A stretch of 64,000 nucleotides of DNA from Kribbella rubisoli (lineage in GTDB: Bacteria; Actinomycetota; Actinomycetes; Propionibacteriales; Kribbellaceae), in contig NZ_SHKR01000012.1 in NCBI RefSeq assembly GCF_004217145.1, positions 186,001 to 250,000 of the forward strand. Direction: 5' to 3'. The translations under genes were made by a program, and so were the position numbers. Numbering within the stretch: the first letter of the stretch is position 1; every line of letters begins with the position of its first letter. Of this stretch, positions 24,410 to 32,320 are shown piece after piece. The notes under the pieces are model-generated. The model was not told the DNA's origin. It was given only the letters and a program-made list of their open reading frames with translations, and did not search any database.

Positions 24410-25041
24410 TTCACCAGCTCCAGGTGGTACGCCGAATAGTGGCGCAAGGCAACCAACTGCGGCGGCGACAACCGGTCGCAGACCCAGCCCCAGTGCAGCG
24501 AGACCCAGTCGCCCGGCCGCAGCGGCTCGATCAGCTCCACGTTGCCGAGCCCGAGCGTCGCCGTGTCCCGGCTGGGTAGGCCAAGACCCAGCCGTACGCC
24601 GTCCCAGACCAGCGGCCGCGACTCGACGACGACCTGACCGCCGGCCGCCGAGATCACCTTGCCCCAGCGGATCCGGCACTGATCGAGCACCTGCAGCGCA
24701 TGCTCGGTACGGCGTTCGTCGTGCAGCAGGCCCGCCCACGGGTAATGGCAGAACACCTGGAAACTGTGATGCGGCAGCCCGTCGTCGGCGCCGCCGGCCC
24801 GGTCGAGCAAGCGATTGCCCACCCAGTACGCCTCGACTACCTCGCGGTCGAGCGGATCCGCCGTACCGGTGGCCGCGGCGATCACCCGCAGCTGCGGCCA
24901 GGCGCCCTCGAACTGTTTCGCCAGCGCGCGGAACCGGACGCCGGTCCGGCCCTCGAGCAGGGCGCCGGCGTCCGCGGGACCGCAGTACCCGAGCTGGTTG
25001 GGCGCGAACGCGTACCGCGCGAACATCGCCGGCCCGTTCAC
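24361..25041 (-). CDS. Hydrogenase-linked protein of unknown function (DUF6390-like)
   Basis: A 226-residue soluble protein at the end of the hydrogenase operon. From memory it matches the family catalogued as DUF6390, which occurs beside actinobacterial [NiFe]-hydrogenases. Visible features are the N-terminal MFARYAFAPNQLGYCGPADA and a conserved-looking FHHYPWAGLL-type segment (HHSFQVFCHYPWAGLL) with two His and one Cys, then a C-terminal PGDWVSLHWGWVCDRL. No known catalytic motif is evident. The GTG start overlaps the stop of the HypC-like gene (GTGA), so it is translationally coupled. A maturation or assembly role is inference from context. Confidence 0.75.
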   Translation of the reverse strand: MNGPAMFARYAFAPNQLGYCGPADAGALLEGRTGVRFRALAKQFEGAWPQLRVIAAATGTADPLDREVVEAYWVGNRLLDRAGGADDGLPHHSFQVFCHYPWAGLLHDERRTEHALQVLDQCRIRWGKVISAAGGQVVVESRPLVWDGVRLGLGLPSRDTATLGLGNVELIEPLRPGDWVSLHWGWVCDRLSPPQLVALRHYSAYHLELVNQRLGGRTGMSGPRIP

Positions 25042-25256
25042 AGCTCGGCCCCGAAGAACGCGAACGCGTCGGCGGCGCGTTCCGGCGACATCCGCTCGAG
25101 CGCGAACCCGCTGTGGATCAGCACGTACTCACCGGGCAGGAACGGCCCGTCGAGCAGCGTCACGTTGATATCGCGGACGACTCCCGCCACCTCGACCCGG
25201 CCGAGGGCGGCGCCGTCCGGACAATCGACCACCCGGCCCGGGATGCCCAGGCACAT
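25038..25256 (-). CDS. Second HypC/HupF-like hydrogenase chaperone
   Basis: A 72-residue HypC-family protein. It keeps the essential N-terminal MCLGIPG motif whose Cys2 binds the Fe(CN)2CO unit or the precursor large subunit, and the family core (GRVEVAGVVRDINVTLL, GEYVLIHSGFALERM). It is distinct from the 104-residue HypC at 35156, so this locus has two members. By analogy with HypC/HupF or HypC/HybG pairs, one may load iron and the other protect the large subunit under oxygen. It lies 4 nt after the 33-residue membrane peptide gene and overlaps the next gene. Confidence 0.85.
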   Translation of the reverse strand: MCLGIPGRVVDCPDGAALGRVEVAGVVRDINVTLLDGPFLPGEYVLIHSGFALERMSPERAADAFAFFGAEL

Positions 25257-25260
25257 CGCG

Positions 25261-25362
25261 TTACATGTCCCTCAGCCGCAGGTAGCGGCGGACGTCTTCC
25301 AGTCCGTAGTAGCCCACCCCGATGAGCAGCAGCAGTACGACGGCTATCAGCATCCAGCGCAT
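25261..25362 (-). CDS. 33-residue membrane peptide in hydrogenase operon (DUF6893-like)
   Basis: A very short gene. Its ATG (25362-25360) overlaps the protease stop as TGATG and it ends in TAA at 25263-25261. The peptide has a hydrophobic helix at about 3-18 (MLIAVVLLLLIGVGYYG) and a basic C-terminus LEDVRRYLRLRDM. This fits the pattern I recall for DUF6893 small proteins of actinobacteria, a membrane helix followed by a RYLxxRxM end. Translational coupling on the upstream side and a 4-nt gap to the HypC-like gene downstream support it as real. It may anchor hydrogenase or a maturation factor at the membrane; that is inference. Confidence 0.75.
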   Translation of the reverse strand: MRWMLIAVVLLLLIGVGYYGLEDVRRYLRLRDM

Positions 25363-25865
25363 CACAACGTCCCCTCCACCACACCGGGCCGGGATGCCGG
25401 TCCGGCGACCTGTCCGGTGACCAGGTCGACCACCAGCTGCGCCGCCGTCCCGACCGCGTCCTGGACTGCCACCGACAGTCCGATCCCGGCGTCGACGGCG
25501 GCCGGTTCGCAGCCGACCACGACAACAGGACCTACAGTGCCACCGAGTCGCGGCACAAGCGAGAGCACAGCGTCCGGTCCGAGGTCGTGAGCGTCCATGC
25601 TCACCTCCGGACCGGGCTCCGCGCCGGGCTCGGCCTCGATCAGGTAGACCGTCCCCGGCGGCCCGCCCCGCTCGACCGTGTCGACCAGAACCACCAGGTC
25701 GTAGGGGTCGAGCAGTTGATAGGCCAGGTGGATCCCGCGGATTCCGAAGTCCCGTACTTCGACGCCGTCGGGCAGGATGTGCTGGGACAGCTCCGCGACG
25801 ACTGCGACTCCGAAGGCGTCGTCACTGCAGAACACGTTGCCCAGGCCGGCCACGAGAACACTCAT
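25362..25865 (-). CDS. [NiFe]-hydrogenase maturation endopeptidase
   Basis: A 167-residue protease of the HyaD/HupD/HybD family that removes the C-terminal tail of the large subunit after nickel insertion. The signature GLGNVFCSDDAFGV carries the first Ni-binding acidic residue (Asp15/16), VVLVDTVERGG the second, and MDAHDLGPD the His ligand (His93 region). It ends in a TGATG overlap with the membrane peptide gene. The target is the 22-residue tail of the large subunit encoded at 29261. Placement within the structural operon, away from hypA-F, is typical for a subunit-specific protease. Confidence 0.92.
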   Translation of the reverse strand: MSVLVAGLGNVFCSDDAFGVAVVAELSQHILPDGVEVRDFGIRGIHLAYQLLDPYDLVVLVDTVERGGPPGTVYLIEAEPGAEPGPEVSMDAHDLGPDAVLSLVPRLGGTVGPVVVVGCEPAAVDAGIGLSVAVQDAVGTAAQLVVDLVTGQVAGPASRPGVVEGTL

Positions 25866-27139
25866 TGCAACGGCTCCAGTTCATCCGGGCTGAAATACAG
25901 GTACCGGCCGTGCGAGCGCTGTACTTCGCCTTCCTCGCCGTCCAGCGCGACCGCGACATGCGTCTCCCCGTCGACATCGGACAGTACGGCGACCACCGTG
26001 CCGAGCCGTCCGGTCAGGAACATGTCCTGCGCGTCCGCCCGCCGTACGCCCGGTCGCAGCCGAACCTTCGTACCGTTGCCGACGGCAACATCACCGACCT
26101 GGACCGTGTCGGTCGACGGCGAGACCGACGCGTCGTTGCCGGGATCCCACCAGGGTTTGCTGACCGGCTCCGGTTCGGTCACCTTGCGCAGGTAGCGGAT
26201 CGTGCCGTGCAACCGGTCCTGGAACTCCGGCGGCATCGAGTCGATCCGATCGAGCAGCTCGGCCGTGCGCGGGTCGGTGCCGCGAACCTCGCGTTTCTCC
26301 TCCTCGGTCAGCGTCATCGTGCGCAGGCTGAGGATCTCGTCGATCTCGGTCGCGTCGTACAGGTCGCCGGCGCTCTCCGGCGCGATCCTCGGGTGGTCGT
26401 ACAGGATGATCGGCGACGACAGCAGCAGATCGCCGGCCAGCACCGGGTAGAGGCCGACGTTGTCACAGCCGGCCGCGTAGGCTCTGGCCCACTCGGGCGG
26501 CTCCAGCAAAGAGATGAACCGGCCCCCGTCGGCGGCCGCCATGACGTGGTGGGCGATCAACGCCTGCCGGAGCGCGCCGACCCGTTCCGAGCTGCCGTTC
26601 GGGGTGGTGTTCTCGACCCGGATCCGCAGCCGGGTGACGCCGTACGGGCCGGGCAGCTTCTTGAGGCTCAGGGCGACGGTCCCCGTGATCGGTTGCCGGG
26701 TCCGGCGGAGGAAACCGACCGTGCCGATCGCCTCGGTCTCGGTGCCGCCCGGAAGGTGGAACGGCACCTCGCGGGGGAATCGCTGCAAGCGCGTCGTGAT
26801 GTCGACCGTACGCACTACCGCCTCGTCCCACGGGCGGTACGTCGCGTCGTCGGTCGCCAGGAAGGTGACCTCGGCCTTGTCGGCGTTCAGCACGTGTCGC
26901 CATTGCGCCTGCAGGAAGCGCAACCGCACGGTGAGCACCGCGTCGTCGCCGTCGAGCAGGCACTCGGTCTGCGACCAGGACCGCTCGGACGGGTCCACCA
27001 GCGCGTAGTCCGGCGGCATCAGGACGCCGAACTGCCAGCGGACCCGGTTCTTTCCGTCCGAGGCGCGGTACGGGTAGAGGACGTAGCCCTCGAAAAGCAG
27101 CGCGTCCGCGAGCTCCTGGACGGCGTCGAACTCGTTCAT
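25862..27139 (-). CDS. Unknown hydrogenase-operon protein, 425 residues
   Basis: A large soluble protein I do not recognise, translationally coupled to both neighbours (ATGA at 27136-27139, and a 4-bp overlap with the protease gene at 25862). Residues 1-150 contain LLFEGYVLYPYRASDGKNR, a segment suited to ligand or protein binding; the middle is beta-rich; an acidic helical segment follows (about 270-320); and the last ~65 residues (GTKVRLRPGVRR to LYFSPDELEP) look like a KOW/SH3-type barrel, as in proteins that guard or modify a partner. No Cys clusters are present, so an electron-transfer role is unlikely. A chaperone or scaffold in hydrogenase assembly is my best guess. Confidence 0.7.
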   Translation of the reverse strand: MNEFDAVQELADALLFEGYVLYPYRASDGKNRVRWQFGVLMPPDYALVDPSERSWSQTECLLDGDDAVLTVRLRFLQAQWRHVLNADKAEVTFLATDDATYRPWDEAVVRTVDITTRLQRFPREVPFHLPGGTETEAIGTVGFLRRTRQPITGTVALSLKKLPGPYGVTRLRIRVENTTPNGSSERVGALRQALIAHHVMAAADGGRFISLLEPPEWARAYAAGCDNVGLYPVLAGDLLLSSPIILYDHPRIAPESAGDLYDATEIDEILSLRTMTLTEEEKREVRGTDPRTAELLDRIDSMPPEFQDRLHGTIRYLRKVTEPEPVSKPWWDPGNDASVSPSTDTVQVGDVAVGNGTKVRLRPGVRRADAQDMFLTGRLGTVVAVLSDVDGETHVAVALDGEEGEVQRSHGRYLYFSPDELEPLQ

Positions 27140-27768
27140 TCCAGGTGTTCCTTCAGGAGTCGCTCGATCGCGTCGTCCCAGCCGGGCAGGGCTTCCCGCG
27201 TGCGGTACCGGTACAGCCGGTCGAAGGTGTCCTGCCGCAGCCGAAGCCACGCGGCACCCGGGAAGTGCTGGTCCATCGCCTCTCGCCACACCGTGACCGG
27301 CAGCTCGTACGTCGTCTCCTTCTGCCAGGCGACCGGTGTGACCGAGAGGGTGCCGGGGCGACCGGTGAAGATCGTCCCGTTGAACAACAGCAGCAGCGGT
27401 ACGGCGTCCTCGCGCACCGCGTACAGGTACTTGTGGGCGGCGACGTCGAAGTCGTAGCTGCACGGCAGGTGCAGGTCGACCTCGGTCGCGCCGGTGAAGC
27501 CGGGCACCATCTGGGTGACGAACGCCAGTTGCAGCGGCTTCAACGTCTCACCCCAGCGGGCCCGCTCGCCGAACAGGTCGGCCAGCCCTTCGGCCTCCTC
27601 GTCGGTGTAGCGGCGCCGGATCGGCTCGATCCTGATCTGGCAGCGCATCGCCAGCGCATGGACGGGTGTGCCGGTCGTCTCCTCGATCCGCAGCCGCAGC
27701 CGGATCGACGGCGCCGCGGCGTACCGATCGGCTTCGGCGCCGGTACAGCTGAAGTCCAGGTCAACCAC
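27136..27768 (-). CDS. Hydrogenase-linked protein of unknown function (DUF6084-like)
   Basis: A 210-residue soluble beta-rich protein. I recall the family as DUF6084, found in actinobacterial hydrogenase operons. It has a conserved-looking HALAMRCQIRIEPIRRRY core, LPCSYDFDVAAHKYLYAV, and a C-terminal PGAAWLRLRQDTFDRLYRY segment. The start is a GTG that overlaps the previous gene by 8 bp, and the stop overlaps the next start, so it is made in step with its neighbours. No cofactor motif is visible. Confidence 0.75.
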   Translation of the reverse strand: MVDLDFSCTGAEADRYAAAPSIRLRLRIEETTGTPVHALAMRCQIRIEPIRRRYTDEEAEGLADLFGERARWGETLKPLQLAFVTQMVPGFTGATEVDLHLPCSYDFDVAAHKYLYAVREDAVPLLLLFNGTIFTGRPGTLSVTPVAWQKETTYELPVTVWREAMDQHFPGAAWLRLRQDTFDRLYRYRTREALPGWDDAIERLLKEHLE

Positions 27769-28429
27769 GGCCGCGCTCCCGGATCCCCGCGAAGAACTCG
27801 TCGATCCGCTGCCAGACGTCCTCGCCGCCGGCGAAGCCTTCCCAGTACTGCCGGACGATCCCGACCAGTTGGTAGCAGGCGTCGATCGGCACCAGATGGC
27901 ACTCGAACCCGCCGTCGACCCGATGCAGCAGCACGGCCTCCAGGTCCGGGACGAGCTCCTGCAGGAGCGGATCGCCGGCCACGACCTCGTTCCAGGCGGT
28001 CAGGTCGAGCAGCGACTCGGTTGCGCCGCCCGGGCTCGGGTAGAAGGCGACGTACCGGCCCTGGTCCGACTGGTAGAAGAGGAAGGCCAGGTTGACCGGG
28101 ATCCCCATCGCGTCCCACTGCGCCGCGGTCAGGGCGAACTCGGTGTCGGCCCGATAGCGCTCGGGCACCGCTCTGTAGTGTCCGTGCGATGCGCCGTGGT
28201 CGGTGAACAGCAAATAGCACGCCCGGCACGTGCAGAGCAGCCGATGACCTTCCACGTCGGCCAGATGCGAGTGCTGAATCCCGATCGGTACGGCGCACAT
28301 CTCGCACTGCTCACCTGGTGCCGACTGCTCCCGGACCCCACCCGTGAACTCGCGCAGAACCGCAACCGGATCGACGACCGGACGAGGCTTGTTCCGCGCG
28401 AGCGAACGCAGGGTGGGGGGTGGTTTCAC
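27761..28429 (-). CDS. Hydrogenase-linked Cys-rich protein (DUF5947-like)
   Basis: A 222-residue soluble protein that I recall as DUF5947, linked to actinobacterial [NiFe]-hydrogenases. A compact Cys site near the N-terminus (EQCEMCAVPI, then LLCTCRACYLLF) offers Cx2C and CxCx2C ligands that could hold zinc or an iron-sulphur cluster. The rest is helical/beta with a C-terminal VPIDACYQLVGIVRQYW. The GTG start overlaps the upstream stop as GTGA at 28426-28429. It could take part in cluster delivery or electron transfer beside the NifU/Rieske-like protein, but this is inference. Confidence 0.75.
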   Translation of the reverse strand: MKPPPTLRSLARNKPRPVVDPVAVLREFTGGVREQSAPGEQCEMCAVPIGIQHSHLADVEGHRLLCTCRACYLLFTDHGASHGHYRAVPERYRADTEFALTAAQWDAMGIPVNLAFLFYQSDQGRYVAFYPSPGGATESLLDLTAWNEVVAGDPLLQELVPDLEAVLLHRVDGGFECHLVPIDACYQLVGIVRQYWEGFAGGEDVWQRIDEFFAGIRERGRG

Positions 28430-29259
28430 GCCGGTTGCACCCCCGGGATCGCGACCTTCCAGCCTGAGCCCTCGGGCAGCAGCGGCAGGGCTTCAAGCGG
28501 TACGGCGCCCTCGACAGCCCGCCCGGCCAGGCGTACGTCGTACTCCGCTGTGCAGCGCGGGCACGTGAGCCGATCGCCGTCCAGTTGGGCGTGGTGTAGA
28601 GCCGACGAGCACGCCGGGCAGTTGTTCCGGTAGGCGAACAACGTGCCGGCCAGGTTGGCCAGCAGCACGTCGAGGCCGCCGACAGTTCGGTGCTGGACCT
28701 GGCCGGGGGGTGGGGCCAGGTCCAGCTGGTGCCAGCCGTCCCGGTGGGGGCGGAACGGCTCGATGGTCAATAGGTTCTGCTTGTCCTTCACCATGCCTTC
28801 GACGTCGACCGCGATCGCCTCCGGGGCCGCGTCGAGCACCGCGTTCTCGACCGTCAGGCGGACCGTGGCAGTCGACCCGGGGCAGCCGTCACAACTGCCT
28901 TGCAGCCGCAGGTGTACGACGCCGTCGTCGTCGATGCCGAGGTAGTCGATACCGCCCGCGTGCGAGCCCAGGTACGGACGGACCGAGTCGAGCGCGTGCT
29001 GGATCCGGGTGGCGATGTCGTCGGGATGCAGGTCGTGCAGCAGGAGGAGGCCGGCGACCAGATCGTCCCCGGCCAACTGCCGTACCTGCGGCTCGTCGAG
29101 CAGGCTCAGCAGTTGTCCGAGGCCGGCGCCGTGCAGAGTCAGCACCGCGCGGACCAGTTCCTCCACCTGTCCGGCAAGCTTGGGGTCGGCGCGCCGCTGA
29201 ACCTCGTCCAGCAGGACGTCGATCCGTTCGCTCAGCTCCTGGACGTCGTGTCTGTCCAT
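28426..29259 (-). CDS. NifU-like / Rieske-like fusion protein (HhyE-type FeS protein)
   Basis: A 277-residue protein with three parts: a helical N-terminus (1-85), a NifU C-terminal domain (about 86-155) with the cluster-binding Cys123 and Cys126 in GSCDGCPGS, and a Rieske-like beta domain (about 180-270). In the latter the usual Rieske ligands Cys-x-His and Cys-x2-His are replaced by Cys214-P-A-Cys217 and Cys233-P-R-Cys236, giving a four-Cys rubredoxin-like or zinc-ribbon site. In mycobacteria an iron-sulphur protein of this context (HhyE) is reported to connect group 1h hydrogenase to the respiratory chain; I infer the same role. It lies 1 nt after the large subunit stop. Confidence 0.85.
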   Translation of the reverse strand: MDRHDVQELSERIDVLLDEVQRRADPKLAGQVEELVRAVLTLHGAGLGQLLSLLDEPQVRQLAGDDLVAGLLLLHDLHPDDIATRIQHALDSVRPYLGSHAGGIDYLGIDDDGVVHLRLQGSCDGCPGSTATVRLTVENAVLDAAPEAIAVDVEGMVKDKQNLLTIEPFRPHRDGWHQLDLAPPPGQVQHRTVGGLDVLLANLAGTLFAYRNNCPACSSALHHAQLDGDRLTCPRCTAEYDVRLAGRAVEGAVPLEALPLLPEGSGWKVAIPGVQPA

Positions 29260-29260
29260 C

Positions 29261-31066
29261 TCAGTACGGCGCTACGGCGATGGACGGCGAATGCAGGTGC
29301 GTCTTCTCCTGACCGTTGCCGACATACATGTGCACACCGCACGGCAGGCAGGGATCGAAGCTGCGGACCGCCCGCATGATGTCGATGCCCTTGAACCGCT
29401 CCGGTGGATTCTCCTCGAAGATCGGCGTGTTCTGTACGGCGTCCTCGTACGGGCCGGGGGTGCCGTAGCTGTCCCGGACGCTGCCGTTCCACGGGGTCGG
29501 CGGGTACGGGTGGTAGTTCGCGATCTTGCCGTCCCGGATCACCATGTGGTGGGAGAGCACGCCGCGGACCGCCTCGGTGAAGCCGCAGGAAATCGCGTTG
29601 TCCGGGACCTTGAACGGCGTCCATGTCTCGGTCCGCCCGGCCCTGACCTCAGCCATCGCCTTTTCGCAGAAGTGCAGCGCGAGCGCGGCGGCGTACGCCT
29701 GGAAGTAGGTCCGGGCCCGGTTCCGCTCGATCGCGTTGCTCCACTGCGGGATCTTCCACTCGTACTCCGTGGCCGGCTTGAGCGCGGTCCGCGGGAGCTG
29801 GATCTTCACGCTGTGGCCGGTGGCCTGGATGTAGTCGGTGTTGACCAGGCCGGACAGCGCCGTCGACCAGAGCCGGGCGATCGGTCCGCCGCCGGTGTCG
29901 AGGGCGAGATGGTCCTTGCCGTCGAACCAGCGCGGCGACATGGTCCAGCTGTAGGCGTTGGAGAAGTCGCGCTTCTGCGGCTTGGGCAGCGTGTGCTGGT
30001 TCCACGGGTGCCGGACGTCGATCGGGTTGCCGAGCGGGTCGATGTCGACGAACTTCTCGTGCGAGCCGTCGGCCCAGTCCTCGTAGTACGAACTGCCGAG
30101 CAGGATCCGCAGGCCGAGGTTGATGTCGAGCAGGCTGTTGGTGACCAACTGGCCGTCCACGATCACGCCGGGGGTGACGAACATCCGCCGGCCCCAGGCT
30201 TCCATCTTCTCGTAGCTGAAGTCGCAGATCGCCGGGTCCTGCAGACTGCCCCAGCAGCCGAGCAGGATCCGCCGCTCGCCGACGTGCTCGTAGCCGGGCA
30301 GCGCCTCGTAGAAGAAGTCGAACAGGTCGTCGTGCAGCGGCACGACCTTCTTCATGAACTCGATGTAGCGCATCAGCCGGGTCAGGTAGTCGGTGAAGAG
30401 CTGGATGGTCGCGACCGTGCCGACGCCGCCCGGGTACAGCGTGGACGGGTGGACGTGCCGGCCCTCCATCAGGCAGAACATCTCGCGGGTGTAGCGGCTG
30501 ACGTGCAGCGCCTCGCGGTAGAACTCACCCTCCAGCGGGTTGAGCGAACGCATGATGTCGCCGATGGTCCGGTAACCGTGGTCGGCTGCGTGCGGCGCCT
30601 CGGTCCGGTTCGCCAGCTCGAGGACGCCGGGGTTGGTCTCCTTGACCATCCGCTCGCAGTAGTCCACCCCGACCAGGTTCTCCTGGAAGATGTTGTGGTC
30701 GAACATGTACTCCGCTGCTTCGCCGAGGTTGACGATCCACTCGCCGAGGGGCGGCGGCGCGACGCCGTACGCCATGTTCTGCGCGTAGACCGAGCAGGTG
30801 GCGTGGTTGTCACCGCAGATCCCGCAGATCCGGCTGGTGATGAAATGCGCGTCGCGCGGGTCCTTGCCCTTCATGAAGATGCTGTAGCCGCGGAAGATCG
30901 ACGAGGTGCTGTGGCACTCCTCGACGGTCTTCGACTTGAAGTTCACGTTCGCGTAGATACCCAGGCTGCCGACGATCCGGGTGATCGGGTCCCACGCCAT
31001 CTCGACGACGTCGGAACTCTTCGAACCGGTCGTTTCCGGCCTGACTTTGGGGTCGGTGGTGGTCAT
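29261..31066 (-). CDS. hhyL: [NiFe]-hydrogenase large subunit, group 1h
   Basis: A 601-residue catalytic subunit that binds the Ni-Fe(CN)2CO centre and oxidises H2. The N-terminal L1 motif RICGICGDNHATC gives Cys81, Cys84, His88 and Cys91; the C-terminal L2 motif DPCLPCGVH gives Cys573 and Cys576 and ends at His579. The 22 residues after His579 are the tail cut off by the maturation protease. These L1/L2 forms fit group 1h (formerly group 5), the high-affinity, oxygen-tolerant hydrogenases that let actinobacteria live on atmospheric H2 during starvation. The gene follows the small subunit by 3 nt. I see no membrane segment, so attachment to the membrane must be through partners. Confidence 0.95.
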   Translation of the reverse strand: MTTTDPKVRPETTGSKSSDVVEMAWDPITRIVGSLGIYANVNFKSKTVEECHSTSSIFRGYSIFMKGKDPRDAHFITSRICGICGDNHATCSVYAQNMAYGVAPPPLGEWIVNLGEAAEYMFDHNIFQENLVGVDYCERMVKETNPGVLELANRTEAPHAADHGYRTIGDIMRSLNPLEGEFYREALHVSRYTREMFCLMEGRHVHPSTLYPGGVGTVATIQLFTDYLTRLMRYIEFMKKVVPLHDDLFDFFYEALPGYEHVGERRILLGCWGSLQDPAICDFSYEKMEAWGRRMFVTPGVIVDGQLVTNSLLDINLGLRILLGSSYYEDWADGSHEKFVDIDPLGNPIDVRHPWNQHTLPKPQKRDFSNAYSWTMSPRWFDGKDHLALDTGGGPIARLWSTALSGLVNTDYIQATGHSVKIQLPRTALKPATEYEWKIPQWSNAIERNRARTYFQAYAAALALHFCEKAMAEVRAGRTETWTPFKVPDNAISCGFTEAVRGVLSHHMVIRDGKIANYHPYPPTPWNGSVRDSYGTPGPYEDAVQNTPIFEENPPERFKGIDIMRAVRSFDPCLPCGVHMYVGNGQEKTHLHSPSIAVAPY

Positions 31067-31069
31067 GGC

Positions 31070-32143
31070 CTACCACACCTTCTCGTAGCCGGTGGCGAGT
31101 TCGGAGCCCTTGCGCCGCCACTTCGGTTCCTTGTTGCCCGCGTTCAGGGTGTACTTGCGCAACCGGCGGATCACGGTGCCGTAGACCATGCTCGCGGTAG
31201 TGGAGATCTTGCTGCCCGGCGGTTCGTCCATGAACGGCATGAATTTGTCCGGGAATCCGGGCATCGTGCAGGCGATGCAGATACCGCCGACGTTCGGGCA
31301 GCCGCCGACGCCGTTGATCCAGCCGCGCTTGGGCACGTTGCAGTTGACCACCGGACCCCAGCAGCCCAGCTTCACCAGGCATTTGGGCGAGCCGTACTCC
31401 TTCGCGAAGTCGCCCTGCTCGTAGTACCCGGCCCGGTCGCAGCCTTCGTGCACGGTCCGGCCGAACAGCCACTGCGGCCGCAGTTCGGCGTCCAGCGGGA
31501 TCATCGGGGCCTGGCCGGCTACTTGGTAGAGCAGGTAGACGAGCGTCTCGGACAGGTTGTCGGGGTGGATCGGGCAACCTGGCACGCAGACGATCGGCAG
31601 ACCGGCCTTGGACTTCCAGCTCCAGCCGAGGTAGTCGGGCACTCCCATGGCGCCGGTCGGATTTCCTGCCATCGCGTGGATCCCGCCGTACGTCGCACAG
31701 GTGCCGACGGCAACGACCGCGGTCGCCTTCGGGGCCAGCCGGTCCAGCCACTCCGACGTCTTCATCGGCTGCCCGGTGGCCGGGTTGTTGCCGAAGCCGG
31801 CCCAGTAGCCGTCCGTGCCGTGCACCGCCTCGTTCGGGATCGAGCCCTCGACCACCAGCACGAACGGCTCGAGCTCGCCGCGGTCGGCCTTGTGCCACCA
31901 GGCGATGAAGTTGTCCGCGCCGGTCTCCGGTCCGCACTCGAAGTCGATCAGCGGCCAGTGCACCGCGATCCGGGGCAGCCCGGGCAGGGCGCCGAGGACG
32001 ATCTCCTCGATACTGGGCTGGGTGGCCGCGGTCAGGGCGACCGAGTCGCCGTCGCAGCTCAGCCCGCCGTTCATCCAGAGGATGTGGACGACACCCTCGT
32101 CGGTCTCCTGCTGCGCCTGCCCCGGTTCCAGCGTCGTGGACAC
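31070..32143 (-). CDS. hhyS: [NiFe]-hydrogenase small subunit, group 1h
   Basis: A 357-residue electron-transfer subunit with three iron-sulphur clusters. Proximal cluster ligands are Cys30, Cys149 and Cys190; the position of the fourth is Asp33 (in SCDGDSVAL), matching the three-Cys/one-Asp coordination described for the actinobacterial-type enzyme of Ralstonia. Distal (His193, Cys235, Cys255, Cys261) and medial (Cys268, Cys282, Cys289, Cys292) ligands are also visible. There is no Tat signal, as expected for group 1h. The GTG at 32143 has GGAGG about eight nt upstream; a frame open to 32275 would cross the promoter. First gene of the leftward operon. Confidence 0.94.
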   Translation of the reverse strand: MSTTLEPGQAQQETDEGVVHILWMNGGLSCDGDSVALTAATQPSIEEIVLGALPGLPRIAVHWPLIDFECGPETGADNFIAWWHKADRGELEPFVLVVEGSIPNEAVHGTDGYWAGFGNNPATGQPMKTSEWLDRLAPKATAVVAVGTCATYGGIHAMAGNPTGAMGVPDYLGWSWKSKAGLPIVCVPGCPIHPDNLSETLVYLLYQVAGQAPMIPLDAELRPQWLFGRTVHEGCDRAGYYEQGDFAKEYGSPKCLVKLGCWGPVVNCNVPKRGWINGVGGCPNVGGICIACTMPGFPDKFMPFMDEPPGSKISTTASMVYGTVIRRLRKYTLNAGNKEPKWRRKGSELATGYEKVW

Positions 32144-32181
32144 GACCCCACCCTCCGTCACTCCCGGAATGCCGATCGTTT

Positions 32182-32232
32182 CGACCGTACGACGGTCGTG
32201 GGCGGACGGACAGACACTTGTGTCTGCTATTA
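32182..32232 (-). promoter_or_regulatory. hhyS promoter with perfect 16-bp palindrome
   Basis: CAGACACTTGTGTCTG at 32211-32226 is a perfect dyad. On the minus strand a TAATAG -10 candidate (32232-32227) directly precedes it, so the palindrome would cover the transcription start. A second dyad, CGACCG-TACGA-CGGTCG, lies at 32182-32198 in the leader. The leader upstream of the GTG is about 75 nt. Confidence 0.7.
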
Positions 32233-32241
32233 ATGGCGGTG

Positions 32242-32281
32242 TCCGGAAATCCGGGATTCGGGGATTCCAGGACATTCCGGA
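32242..32281. promoter_or_regulatory. Repeats between divergent hhyS and HTH promoters
   Basis: TCCGGAA (32242-32248) and TTCCGGA (32275-32281) form a 7-bp inverted repeat. Between them GGGATTC occurs twice 8 bp apart (32253-32259 and 32261-32267). The stretch is upstream of the likely hhyS -10 and may hold activator sites. Confidence 0.5.
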
Positions 32282-32320
32282 GAAGCTTATTTACGGCTCT
32301 TCCACCGATATTCTCGGGCA

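Noticed and set aside
29291..32233. A 980-codon open frame on the plus strand opposite the hydrogenase subunit genes
   Set aside because: It is the antisense of hhyL and hhyS; composition is Val/Arg/Asp-rich without domain signals, as expected for shadow frames in high-GC DNA.
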